Shown here piece by piece: positions 1-9,465 of a DNA stretch of 23,428 nt. A program made the translations under genes and the position numbers. The notes below the pieces were generated by a model that saw only the letters and a list, made by a program, of their open reading frames with translations, ran no database searches and was not told the origin of the DNA. The stretch's first letter is position 1, and the number at the start of each line of letters is the position of its first letter. The DNA is from Saccoglossus kowalevskii (Eukaryota; Hemichordata; Enteropneusta; Harrimaniidae), in NCBI RefSeq assembly GCF_000003605.2, contig NW_003123418.1:194152-217579 (forward strand), written 5' to 3'.

Positions 1-2602
1 TGGCGATCGGGCTTATAATACACGGATTTCTCGCGGCAGCTAATGAATCTTCTTCCAAGAATTGTCCCACAAATGGTTATAACTGTGGAGATGAGGTAAG
101 ATGAAGTTGCATTTAATTAATACATAGATCATATTTCATAGTATGTAGTAAATTGATTGTTGGTGGTCAAAGCTTTCCCACAAAATAATGTCATTTGATT
201 CTCAGCTGACCTAATAATGTATGGCATCCTGTAAGTGTTTGATCTTATATGTTTAATGTTGTTATTTCTTTTTCCTCTCATGTTCCATATCTTACTTTTT
301 CCAACTGTCAATGTAACACGGAACATCGTTAAATCAAATTCCCCTGTTTCGAATTTTATATTTACTGTTCTTCTTTCCTTACCAAGAACAATGTTTTTAT
401 TTCGCCAGGCACTTCGTATATGTTTAGACGTTGTCATGGTAATGTTTGGTACACTAGTAATATGCGAAGCCTTAGCAGCTTGTTATTTAGTTCAGACTAT
501 TTATAATGGTGAACCAGCAGATCTTATATTTGACCCAAAAAGGTAAGGAATGTAAAAGTTTTCTAATAACAGATACTTGTAGTTATATTCTTTGGCTAAC
601 AAACAATTTGACATGACACTTTGTTATGAATTTGACATGCTGAATTCTAAATTGGCCATGTCGTAAAAACTAGTAGTTTACACTACTATTCGGGCCATTG
701 ACTGTTTGATAAGGTTCTTCCATATATTTAATATTAGTATTCTCTCGTGAACATCATATCCTGTCGGGCTCTAGGGTCAAGTTAACATACTCAGTTGTTG
801 AAAAGATAGTATTATTGATGAGAATGATAAATGGCCGACATTTTCCATGATTGAGTATTCTATATATTAAAGGTGACACTGGCCATTCAGGCGTTGAAAT
901 TGTTAATATCATCTTACCTTGTAATTTATTTAAATCGAAATTTGTTTGTCCATTATTCAGCCCACCTGCACATACATCGGAATCACGATTGAATAACTTC
1001 AGTACAGCAACGTCGTCTGAGAATCGGTACAGTGAAGATCCATTGGCTGATTCCAATGAAGGTGCCCCGCCTAGAACTCTGGCCCACGTGAATCCAGCAT
1101 TTTCGGCCACGATCACTGCTGAAGATAAAGCAAACAAACGCAAACCGCGCTCTTCTCAACAACCCCGTCACACAGAGCCTACAGCCAGGCCAAATAAAAA
1201 CAGAAACCAGGACAAGGTAGAAATAGAACAGTTAGACCATCCACCCAGGGTTATCACGCCTACACGCATCCGGTCAAGCAACGACCATGAAGCAGCAGTT
1301 CAAATGATGGAGACACCCGTAACATCACGGGAGAATGTCGTGATTCTGAATCAGCAATCCCCATATACACAGTATGGTCATGAATCAGATGATGATCCAC
1401 GGTATGTAACTGAGCCTTGTCGCACAGGTCTGTCCACACCCAGTTTGGCACCTGCCTCTCCCTGGGCATCAAGCATTCATCTGCAATCAGATGATTCTGG
1501 CGCTCCTAAGGTACACAGGTATGATGACGTAGCATCAGAGCCAGAAAGTGCACACATGTACGAGGAGGTGCCACTTCAATTAGAGCCAAGGCAAGATTCC
1601 TTGTTTGATTCTGAGACCAAAAGTTATACTAATCCGCATATGGTATTAAATGATGAAATAAGTAATCCCGACCAAAGATATGCAAACTCAGATGAGAATG
1701 ACAATCGTGCAGTCGTGCATACACCATGCCCCCAATCACCAGATTTATACAGAGGACCATCAGACGAACCAGTCTTCATTGTCAATGATGCTGCTGACAA
1801 TTCACATGACAAGTACAACCCGCATGCAAGACATCTACAGAAGGCAGCTCGCTCAAACAAGATGAAACCAAAGCCATACAGTGGTGAAGATGAAAGGTTC
1901 ACGGAGGGCTCAATTAGAAAAAGTCTTGAGAAACTGTATGGGAAGCCAGAAGAGGCACACTTAGGTGTGATAGGCAGAGATAATCAACCAATCCAGATGG
2001 CTAATATGAATGAACCACATTCCCTTCTAGCTGATGGCACTCATCATAATGGCAGTGAAGATGGTTTCCCTGGAACTGATACACAGAATGATTGGGAAAA
2101 TCATCTTAGACGTAACCCATCTCCTGTCGAATCAATTGACACATCAATCAGTGAGACCTCTAGCGATTCAACAAGTCTGTCAAAGGGGCACACTTATCAT
2201 CCAGAACAAGAAGATCACTCAATTCCCACTACTCGTGGTTATGAAACTGACCCCAATAACTACCAACGCACACTCCCGGATGATGAGATGGTAATTCCTG
2301 ATTGGAACTTTGCAAATGGCCAAACACGGTCAACGGATAGAATGGATGAGCCTTGCTCACATAGAGCCCAACCATGGTCAGGAAGCAATCATGGTATTTT
2401 TGGCAACCCCAATAGCTCTTATCGAGCTGGAGTGCCTGTCAATGAGGCGACGATGCATGGGGATATGGCGTTGCCAGACTTTGCTACAGAAAGGCCGACA
2501 CGACAATCAAAAAGCACATCTTCTATAGATTCAGATGGTCGTTTACCAGCCACTACAAGCGGATATTACCACAATATGTATCGATCTTCCGATCGAGTAT
2601 AA
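1..2602 (+). CDS. Gene 1 (5'-partial): MS4A/CD20-like four-pass membrane protein with a very long tyrosine-rich tail
   Basis: Exons are <1-95 (codon start at 3), 409-542 and 961-2602; the rest lies left of the window. The first exon is the end of TM3 plus an extracellular loop with two cysteines (NCPTNGYNCGDE) and matches gene 2 exon 7621-7764. The 134-bp second exon is TM4; its length and phases (0 in, 2 out) equal those in genes 2 and 3. Splice sites are ATGAG/gtaag, ttcgccag/GC, AAAAG/gtaagg and tattcag/CC. The last exon stays open for about 546 residues and stops with TAA at 2600-2602, ending SSDRV. This tail is hydrophilic, Ser/Pro/Asp/Asn-rich and probably disordered, with 19 tyrosines, an NPAF motif, an ITAM-like pair and YxN/YxxP motifs. 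TM4 is diverged (about one third identical to gene 2). The family assignment is by eye. The tail is cytoplasmic if the MS4A topology applies. Confidence 0.8.
1520..1570 (+). other. ITAM-like double tyrosine motif in the gene 1 tail
   Basis: The tail encodes YDDV, nine residues, then YEEV. This resembles an immunoreceptor tyrosine-based activation motif (YxxI/L-x6-8-YxxI/L, with wider spacing sometimes tolerated), but with V in place of I/L and a 9-residue spacer. Acidic residues follow both tyrosines, as is common at Src-family and Syk-type sites. In mammals the MS4A member MS4A2 (Fc epsilon RI beta) carries an ITAM in its C-terminal tail, so the position is suggestive. Function is inferred from sequence only. 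Confidence 0.45.
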
Positions 2603-3190
2603 AATTAAACCCACACGTAATTTCAACTACTACATATGCAATTGTGCCCTACGTATGAAAGCTAAAAGCTGTGTTGGATTATGTTCAAAAGATGGTGAAA
2701 ATGGTGTTAGACTTGAAGAAAGACTTTTCAAAGATCATACTTTTGTTGAATCTAATTGTTCCCACATTGATATATTTAATCTTATTTCAAATATTTCGGT
2801 GATATTAGTATTTTGTTCTGAAATTTATAATCAGAATTTGAGTTAGAATAGAAATTAAACATTCTGAGGAAGCACTTATGTATTACCCGATCAGATCAGC
2901 TTAACACTTTATTATCTTATTATTATAATAATCATAAACATTGGCCACTGTATCTATAAAAATTATAATTTCTCATAATGAAAAATGAGATAATCAGTGA
3001 TCCGTGTTACTTTGTATTTAACGTCAACATATTGTAATATATTATAGTGGATTCGGTGCCTAGGAATGAAGCGAGGTACAGTGAGTTGGGGTGGAAATGA
3101 GTAGACTGTGATGGAAGAGATTGGATGGGTGTTGCTCGGGCGAGGTGAGTTAAGGTAGGGTTAATTAGCGTGATACTGGTAAAACTCGCA
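2603..3190 (+). other. Gene 1 3' UTR and start of spacer; homologous to the region after gene 2
   Basis: There is no coding signal after the gene 1 stop. Candidate poly(A) signals are ATTAAA at 2604-2609 and 2854-2859, neither strong. About 2660-2840 aligns with about 9004-9240 after gene 2 (shared GTTGGATTATGTTC, and TGATRTTATTAG.TTTTTGTT), so the 3' ends are paralogous. The stretch 3030-3190 is G-rich and grades into the minisatellite. Confidence 0.55.
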
Positions 3191-3562
3191 GAGTAGAGTA
3201 GTACTCCCGTGAGAGTGACAGTATACGCATAGTACAAGAATATATATACTTCAAGCAGAGTGAAGTAATAGTTCAAATAGAGGAATAAACTCCCAGTTGA
3301 GTAATACTGCCAATAACGTAAAATAGAGTGGAGTCAAGGTTCTATCAGAGCAATACTTCGATTTGAGTTGACTGATACATCAAACAGAATATTACTCCTT
3401 GAAGAGCCGAGTATAGCAACACTTCTATTAGAGCGTAGAAATCCTTCAGAATGAAGAGATATCAAGCAAAGTAATACTCCAAGTAGTGCAGAATGAAGTA
3501 AAATTAATAATCGAGTGTTCAGAGTAATACCCCCAGCAGAATTGATAACACTTTCAGTCAAG
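3190..3562. repeat. Degenerate minisatellite, block 1 (core AGTAATACTCCCAGTAGAG)
   Basis: Irregular tandem copies of a short unit with core GAGTAATACTcCCAGTA, separated by AGAGTGAAGTA-type linkers. Unit length drifts between roughly 15 and 35 bp. The same motif and order of variants (for example GAAGAGATATCAAGCAAAGTA) recur in blocks at 9466-9720 and 11756-12486. ORFs crossing it are by-products of the repeat. Confidence 0.8.
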
Positions 3563-4545
3563 TAGCGCTTCCAGTAGATTAATTGTGGTTAAGAAAATCA
3601 TATTGGGATATTAACGTCAGAACGAATATGTTAAATAGTTTAAATTATTCACTGAAAACAGTACTCATTATAAATATTTATTGAATGAAAAATATTTTTA
3701 CGTTGAAGGTTTTTGGTGTTTTTTTTATTTCTATGTAGTTTGTATGTTCATTAGCATAATTATGCACATACTAACATTATAATGTTTTGATGTTTCAGTA
3801 ACGGACTTTTCTACTAACTTTTTTTTAAACAATTAATAAATACGGGTGATGTAGATAGATAGGTGATGTAGTATGGACTGAAACAAATATATTAACAGAT
3901 TACTACCATAATACCAAGCCGATACTACAGTTAAATACGTTGGTGGTGGGTCTACATTTACTTGTTTCCTTGGCAACTACGAGTGTGTACTGTATATTGT
4001 GCATTCTACAATTGTGTTTTTTCTTCTAAAAGTTGTTCTCGAAATTTTATTCTAGATAACTTTGCAACATTTTAAAACTTTCAATTTACTGTAAATATAT
4101 TGTTTTAGTATGCATCTCAATCACAAAGGTATTTTTATATTACAAATTACTGCAAATATAAAAATATGTTGTAAGGAATGTACGTGTATATTTTCGAGAT
4201 TCACAAATTCATAAAACAATTATACTTTAATGCAAAGACTAGGATATTTTACAGACGATTGATACATACTGATTGATACTATTGATAATTTGAAATCAAG
4301 GAATGCATTCGATCAAGTTTTTAAAACGTGCAGCGTGCGTTATCAATGTAATGTTTTTACACACGTTGTATACGTCGTGTGGGACTCATATCAAACACGG
4401 CGCGTCATGACGACAGTGGCTCTTTACGTGATTAGAACGATTATACCACACGTTGTGTTTGAAGGGCTCAGCAGGACATACGACGCAAACAAAATTATAT
4501 ATAAGCATATATAATAGAGGGCGTAATTTAGTACCACCGCTGATA
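3563..4545. other. Gene 1-2 spacer, partly duplicated before gene 3; no gene seen
   Basis: About 3570-3760 aligns with 12480-12660 (shared TTAATTGTGGTTAAG and CTCATTAYAAATATTTATTGAAT). The rest is AT-rich with homopolymer runs. AATAAA occurs near 3834 but no transcript end can be assigned. A GC-richer patch at 4343-4420 is listed separately. Confidence 0.5.
4343..4420 (+). repeat. Dispersed GC-richer element, copy 1
   Basis: This stretch, with ACACGTTGTATACGTCG then GGGACTCATATC then CGCGTCATGACGAC, aligns at roughly 75% by eye with the reverse complement of 17351-17426 inside gene 3 intron 4. A shorter related piece (GTATCAAACACGTCATGGCG) occurs near 12745 in the duplicated spacer. It is probably a small mobile-element relic; no target-site duplications could be confirmed. 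Confidence 0.4.
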
Positions 4546-4560
4546 AACACAAACATATAT

Positions 4561-4576
4561 TGACCTCAGTTGACCT
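4561..4576 (-). promoter_or_regulatory. DR4-type nuclear receptor element upstream of gene 2
   Basis: Read on the minus strand this is AGGTCA ACTG AGGTCA, two perfect half-sites in direct repeat with a 4-bp spacer. The aligned site upstream of gene 3 (12835-12850) is AGTTCA ACCT AGGTCA, keeping the spacing with one half-site change. DR4 sites are typical of thyroid hormone receptor/RXR and LXR/RXR heterodimers. It lies about 650 bp before the putative TATA box. Confidence 0.4.
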
Positions 4577-4634
4577 GTTAATGTGTAACATATTATAAAT
4601 AACAAACCCAAATAAATATATCTAATATCAATAT

Positions 4635-4640
4635 CACGTG
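4635..4640. promoter_or_regulatory. Conserved E-box CACGTG upstream of gene 2
   Basis: CACGTG lies within a stretch (AATATCACGTGTCAACAC) repeated exactly before gene 3 (CACGTG at 12909-12914). Such palindromic E-boxes bind bHLH-ZIP factors. Conservation between the duplicated copies is the only support. Confidence 0.3.
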
Positions 4641-4772
4641 TCAACACTGAGTATGTTTCCCGTGTCTTGTTTGTGCACGTCGGTTGGAAAATGCCTTTAT
4701 AGGTTCTTGTTATATCGCTGGTTATTGTTTTAGAAATTGTTTTTATTTAAATTACGCAGACATAATTATTAA

Positions 4773-4984
4773 AGGTATGATACAGATAAAAGTAAATATT
4801 TGAAATGTATCGGTAAGCAGCCGTAAGGACTGATTTCATTAAAATAGACAAATAGACGAACAAATAAAATATTATGTTGTTGTTCATATTAGTATGATGT
4901 AGATAAAATAAAATGTTTGAATATATCTGTAAGTAGCTGAAACGACCGATTTTATTCAAATGTATAGAACAAATAAAATATTAA
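4773..4984. repeat. Two-copy tandem duplication of about 112 bp
   Basis: Copy A (about 4773-4875) and copy B (about 4888-4984) share GTATGAT.YAGATAAAA, TATC.GTAAG.AGC and ACAAATAAAATATTA in the same order. The corresponding place before gene 3 (about 13037-13150) has only one copy, closer to B, so the duplication or loss happened after the two spacers separated. Confidence 0.6.
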
Positions 4985-5148
4985 CTACATTCCATGTGTG
5001 TGATAAATATGAAACATTCAACGACCAATAACCGCCTTCATTATATTGGAGACATCACTTATGTCCACCGAACTAAGGTCAAAGTCTGCATCTGATATCA
5101 ACTAGACACCCTAGCTCAGCAAATATTTCCAAAACACCTGTACAATGT
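4875..5148. promoter_or_regulatory. Near-identical upstream block (gene 2 copy)
   Basis: This aligns with 13041-13313 before gene 3, with about 10 differences over about 273 bp by eye (about 96%). Flanks and coding exons are much less similar. It includes a CCAAT box (5025-5029), present in both copies, and lies just upstream of the putative TATA box at 5224. It could be a constrained regulatory module, a gene-conversion tract, or two copies of a young repeat. Confidence 0.5.
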
Positions 5149-5268
5149 ACAAAATCATATTCTACAATATTAGTATTTATGGTTTGATAGTTGTTTTATT
5201 TAATAAGTTTGTTTCTACTGATATATAAAACGACAATTGAGTCGATAGAACTTGTCTGTCAGTGGTTT

Positions 5269-5304
5269 ATGAAGGGACTGTGTCTTTACGCAGGAATAAA
5301 GTAG
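5269..5304 (+). other. Upstream ORF 1 in the gene 2 leader, 11 codons
   Basis: It encodes MKGLCLYAGIK then TAG. The aligned ORF before gene 3 (13435-13470) encodes MKSLCISAGIK then TAG: same length, 8 of 11 residues identical. A role in limiting translation of the main ORF is possible only if the predicted first exon is transcribed. Confidence 0.4.
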
Positions 5305-5459
5305 TCCCTAGTGTACAGCTTTCTGAAGAGTTAGGGACTCAACTATAGTTGGATTCATGAAGTTTTTTCGTTACTAAGTAGTGAATGTGATGATTTCATA
5401 GTGTGCCACCTGCCTCACATTGAGGTTCATTGCAGTTATCTATCAAGATTTGGCGTGAA

Positions 5460-5492
5460 ATGTCGGCCATTTTGAAACCAGGTTTTTGCTAA
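5460..5492 (+). other. Upstream ORF 2 in the gene 2 leader, 10 codons
   Basis: It encodes MSAILKPGFC then TAA. The aligned ORF before gene 3 (13625-13657) encodes MSAILNTDFC then TAA: same length, 7 of 10 identical. The conserved start contains GGCCATTTTG, a YY1-like sequence on the opposite strand, so the DNA itself could also be the conserved element. Confidence 0.4.
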
Positions 5493-5519
5493 AGACATTT
5501 TCAAGTTATTGGTACACAG

Positions 5520-6427
5520 GTAAGATGTCAAACACATTGCATGTCATCTCTAGGTGTATACGACTTGAATATAGATACACGAGAGCCCGAAGAGACTATT
5601 CGAAGGGAGTGTTAGAATACTAGTATACCAGCCATGCGTAACGGACCTGAACACTCGTTCCCAGTAGTTGTTTAAACACATGCATTCAGGACTTGTAAAC
5701 TGACCCCAGCTTCCCGCCTAAACTAACAACATAAAATAGTGTGAATATTGTATACTGTTTATCGATATACAAATGCTACCAACACAAACACCCGTGTGTA
5801 TTGTATTGCTGTTACGTCAATCTTTATGTGTGAAATAGTTTAGTGAAAAACTATCGTATCGCAATTTTGTGCTCACGACTTTTATCAATCTAATGGATTG
5901 GTCAAACAAACAAGATTACAAAATTATATCGTGGATCTGCTAGTAAAATTCCAATTCTAGATACAAAAAAAAAGTTGTGTATCTATTTTCTACAAAAAAA
6001 ATATGTGGAAATGATATTCATTACAACTGATCAGGAGTACATTGAAAAAAAAAATTCTTCACAGTAATGGCAGAAATATCATTTTAAAGTCGTATAAATC
6101 GGAAACGGGACCAGGGTATTAGTAAACAGTTGATCGAGACGGTAATGTAAACAGAACTATGGCGATGCGTTATTTTGTGTTAAAGAATAGTTTACTGTCC
6201 CGTATCACTATGTGATAGATCACTATTAATCAATGACGTCACCATAAACAGAATGTATCAATTTGTTACTAAAATGTATGTAGTTATTCGAGCATGGTAC
6301 GAAAAATATCTCACGCCTACGTGTTTTATTTATTTTCCTTGACAGGAATCACGCTTACATATAGTGAATACTAACTTATATTAGTATGCCTTGCTTACTT
6401 GATGTAGAAGTAATTTTTTTTTTTCAG
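5520..6427 (+). other. Putative 5' UTR intron of gene 2; no gene seen
   Basis: The interval lies between the predicted donor (5520) and the first candidate acceptor. It aligns in pieces with 13685-15052 before gene 3: 5600-5740 with 13770-13890, and 6110-6400 with 14760-15040. It lacks the insertion present in gene 3 at about 13950-14335. It contains poly(A) tracts and a CRE at 6234-6241. Confidence 0.4.
6234..6241. promoter_or_regulatory. CRE palindrome TGACGTCA upstream of gene 2
   Basis: A perfect CREB/ATF palindrome in the context AATCAATGACGTCACC. The same 16 bases recur at the aligned place before gene 3 (14868-14875). It lies about 345 bp before the start codon. Confidence 0.45.
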
Positions 6428-6584
6428 TAGAGAGCTGTTATTCGTCAACTGAGAAAGGTCAAACGTTAAAGTTATAATCACTAATTTGTCTGCCTCCGTG
6501 TACCCTAGGTGAGCCTCGATATCAGGACCCACATACAACAGCCTGCAATTGGAATTATATATTTTGCTGTGACACTCTATAAAG

Positions 6585-8879
6585 ATGCCGAAACCTGTTG
6601 AAGTAATACAGAACTTTGTCATTAGCATAGCCTTTGGGCTAGGCATGTGCCATATAGTATTAGGGTTTTGTACCGTCGGCGTCGGCACAGCGATTATGAT
6701 TTTTAAGTGTGTTGGTTGGATGCTGGCGGTTGGATTGTGGGCTGGATTTATGGTAAGTATGTCGAGAAATGTGCTAATCAATCATTATGTATTTTTGTTG
6801 TGTAATCTTTGCATGAATCTGTTTTTTTCTTTGTAAATATGGGTGTTTTAAAACTGTTGTTTCTTATGACTCTGTCAATGATTCACCGACCCGTGTTAAC
6901 TGTTATTGACATTGTTTTGACCTGTAACTCTAACAGAACGCATGCTTTTTTTATTGCAGTTTTTGATTACTGGGTTCATAGCAATAGCAATGAGGTGGTC
7001 CAGTGAACCCAGAGGATTGGTAAGAATAGCTTAATTTGTCACATAGAGACAATATTTAGTTTTAATAGCGAGTGTATACTAGTAGTGCCATAATAGTCAC
7101 GCCGGTCAAAGTGCATGTAAAAGTTGAATATTAAATATTAGGGTAATCACGGTCAGGTACCTGTAGTATTAGTTGATCAAGTTTTCCCATTTGTTTTCAT
7201 GTGCGAACCTGTGTCATGATTGGCGTAGTCGGATCAAAATTCGATGTCAGTCCGCCAATCGGTCGCATATTCTCAGCCGCCAGTGTACATCGTATCTAAC
7301 TACATCTGATCAAAAGACTATTCAAATTTTGTTCAGGCAGTTACTCTCTGACTGGTCAATATATTCGCGGCCTTCAGCATGAGTTCTAATGGTGGCTAAT
7401 CCAACCAGTACCATGCGTAATTTAGTCAGATGTAGTCGAATGCGATGAAAACCGGCGATACATGCATCGGATTGTAATATGACTATGGCGTATAGAGCTA
7501 GTATCAGTATAACGTGTAATTGTTAGTCCAACTTTCGATAATAAGTAATTTCCATAATTGGCATAAGGCATCCTCGTTGATTAAATGTTCTAATAGAATG
7601 TTTGTTTTATATTTTTGCAGTCATACGGCCTGCTTGTCATGAGCATTATATCATGCCTGTTAGGGGTTTTTCTTGCTATTTACGGATGGTATGCTGCCAC
7701 GCAGGAATACTTCTCTTTGTATTGTAATCAACAGTTGGAAAACGACTATGTGTGTGTCGATGAGGTGAGTTTGTGTTAGTGGTCTAACATTTGAAATCAT
7801 AGGGTTTGCCGGAATATTTGTTGAAAGAAATTGTATGCAAGAAGATGTTGCACAATCAAACAAAGTTAAAACAAAAATTGTGCTAGCTACACTCTTACAG
7901 CCACCTCAAGATTTCAAATGGCTACCCTCTCAGATGAGTGTCACCCCTCTGAATACTGTATTTCGTGAACAACACGTAGTACATGCGCACAAATGTTGAA
8001 AAGTGTTCTAAAGACCCAGGTTAGCTAGACCACGTGTACTGATTACATACATGCAATTTAATTGAAGCATGAATGACTATGTTCTTAATCCACGTTGTTA
8101 TGTGTTTCAGACAATTAGAATGTGTATTGACATTATCTTGGTGGTATTAGGCTTGCTCGAAGTGGAGGTGTCAATAGTATCTGGAATACTTGCCTATCTA
8201 ATGTTTGAAGCCCCGGCCATTGGGCCATTCAACTCAATAACCGGGTATGTATTATTTCAATCTCGACATATTGATCACGCATATCACAGTATTTCCACGT
8301 TTCGTCAGTTACTAGTAGTCAACACATTACAATGGGCATGCGTTATGAATAACTGGTACGTACTATAATAACATTGAACAGAAGCGTAGTATTTCAATTC
8401 ACATGTTATTGACCAACACAGAATAGACATGTACAAATTCGACACACAAAACGCAAAATGTAAAGATTAATTAATGATTAATACTACTTTATGATATTTT
8501 GAGTGTACATCGCTTGTGTTTACTTAATAGAAATTATTTTACAGTATTGTACACATTTGTACATGACAGTGCACGCTATATTTACTTACGCCCTCATACC
8601 ATTGTTTATCCATGTATCTAGCCATGATATCGCCCCCTGTAGTTTGTCTTAATATTGTATTGATATTAAGTACAATAACTTGTGAAAATGTTCACATATT
8701 GTTTTGTGGAATGAAAACATGGCATGTATACCGAAAACATGATAAACCATGCATAATCTGTGCAATAAACCTAGCCCTGACAGTATCACACGTCTAATGT
8801 TAATATTATTTTTTTTTCATTCAGATTACCCTTTGGCAAAGAGAAGGAGAAACAGTTCAACTTACCACGGAGGGAATAG
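6585..8879 (+). CDS. Gene 2: short-tailed MS4A/CD20-like four-pass membrane protein, 186 aa
   Basis: Coding exons are 6585-6752, 6960-7019, 7621-7764, 8111-8244 and 8825-8879 (stop TAG 8877-8879). Donors are gtaagt, gtaaga, gtgagt and gtatgt; acceptors all end in AG after T-rich tracts. Phases are 0, 0, 0, 2. The start is MPKP, matching gene 3, and no upstream ATG lies between 6428 and 6585. TM1 is about residues 11-40, TM2 45-70 (split by intron 1), TM3 79-103 and TM4 126-154. The TM3-TM4 loop has two cysteines (YCNQQ...YVCVDE), possibly a disulphide as in CD20. TM4 has GLLEVEVSIVSG. The tail is only about 18 residues (PFGKEKEKQFNLPRRE at its end), with no tyrosine. A tetraspanin CCG motif and a claudin W-GLW-C-C motif are absent. 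Introns 2 to 4 (7020-7620, 7765-8110, 8245-8824) hold nothing else recognised. The family call is by eye. Confidence 0.82.
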
Positions 8880-9465
8880 ACCCGGATACGATGAATAGAA
8901 CATTCAGCATTCAGAACACCCGCCACATACATTCGATTCACGTTTATTATCTAGTTCAACAGTCGTAAAAATTTGTATGTAATTTTTCCCTATGACGGAA
9001 GTGAGCAGTAGAGTTGGATTATGTTCGAGAGATGATGTAAATAAAAATGATGTTAGGGTCAAAGTGCCAAAAACGAACAATCTTGCAAATACACTTAAAT
9101 GAGTGCAAACAAATCATATGTTTGCGATACTTAAAAATAGAATCCTGGGTGGGAAACACTGTGTTTGATCTAATTCTCACATTATATTGAAAATTGCCAC
9201 ACTCATTTTGATGTTATTAGTTTTTTGTTTTAAAACTTGTGCTAGGATAAAACTGTTAAACACAGTTGTAAGAAACATTTTAACTTTCGCATCTATAGAT
9301 ATTTATATACGGCTAGGACCTTGTTATATAATGCTTGAAATCGCAGACGCTTTTGATCTTTGAATAATAATACAGACAATCACTGTTTGCAGAATGTTCA
9401 AATTAAGGCAATCCAGAAAAAAATAAACTTTCGCAACTTAACATTTAGCATATAATAGTCAATGC
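8880..9465 (+). other. Gene 2 3' UTR and spacer
   Basis: The sequence after the early stop aligns with the end and 3' UTR of gene 1: about 8930-9060 with 2570-2710. The long tail exon is therefore missing between two retained ends. AATAAA at 9040-9045 is a plausible poly(A) signal, about 160 bp after the stop. The remainder is AT-rich with no other feature seen. Confidence 0.55.

Larger units (their letters stand above)
5224..5519 (+). promoter_or_regulatory. Putative core promoter and non-coding first exon of gene 2
   Basis: TATAAAA (5224-5230) lies about 30 bp before an initiator-like TCAGT (about 5259). From about 5259 to a strong donor at ACACAG/gtaaga (exon end 5519) the sequence aligns closely with 13425-13684 before gene 3, which ends at the same donor (ATCCAG/gtaaga). 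Candidate acceptors before the ATG, present in both genes, follow the CAG at 6425-6427 and the TAG at 6506-6508. The gene 3 TATA position is only A-rich. Two conserved short ORFs (5269-5304, 5460-5492) lie inside. No cDNA evidence is available, so transcription is inferred. Confidence 0.45.

Noticed and set aside
851-960. Extension of the gene 1 tail ORF upstream to an ATG at 851
   Set aside because: The paralogue pattern and the acceptor tattcag at 954-960 place the exon start at 961; the upstream part is intron that happens to be open.
754-1143. Minus-strand ORF of 129 codons overlapping the start of the gene 1 tail exon
   Set aside because: Antisense shadow of the supported + strand exon; no splice or family signal.
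3007-3561. Minus-strand ORFs across the minisatellite
   Set aside because: Low-complexity translation of repeat units.
6395-6781. Minus-strand ORF of 128 codons over the gene 2 start
   Set aside because: Antisense of the conserved first coding exon and its leader; no conservation of its own.
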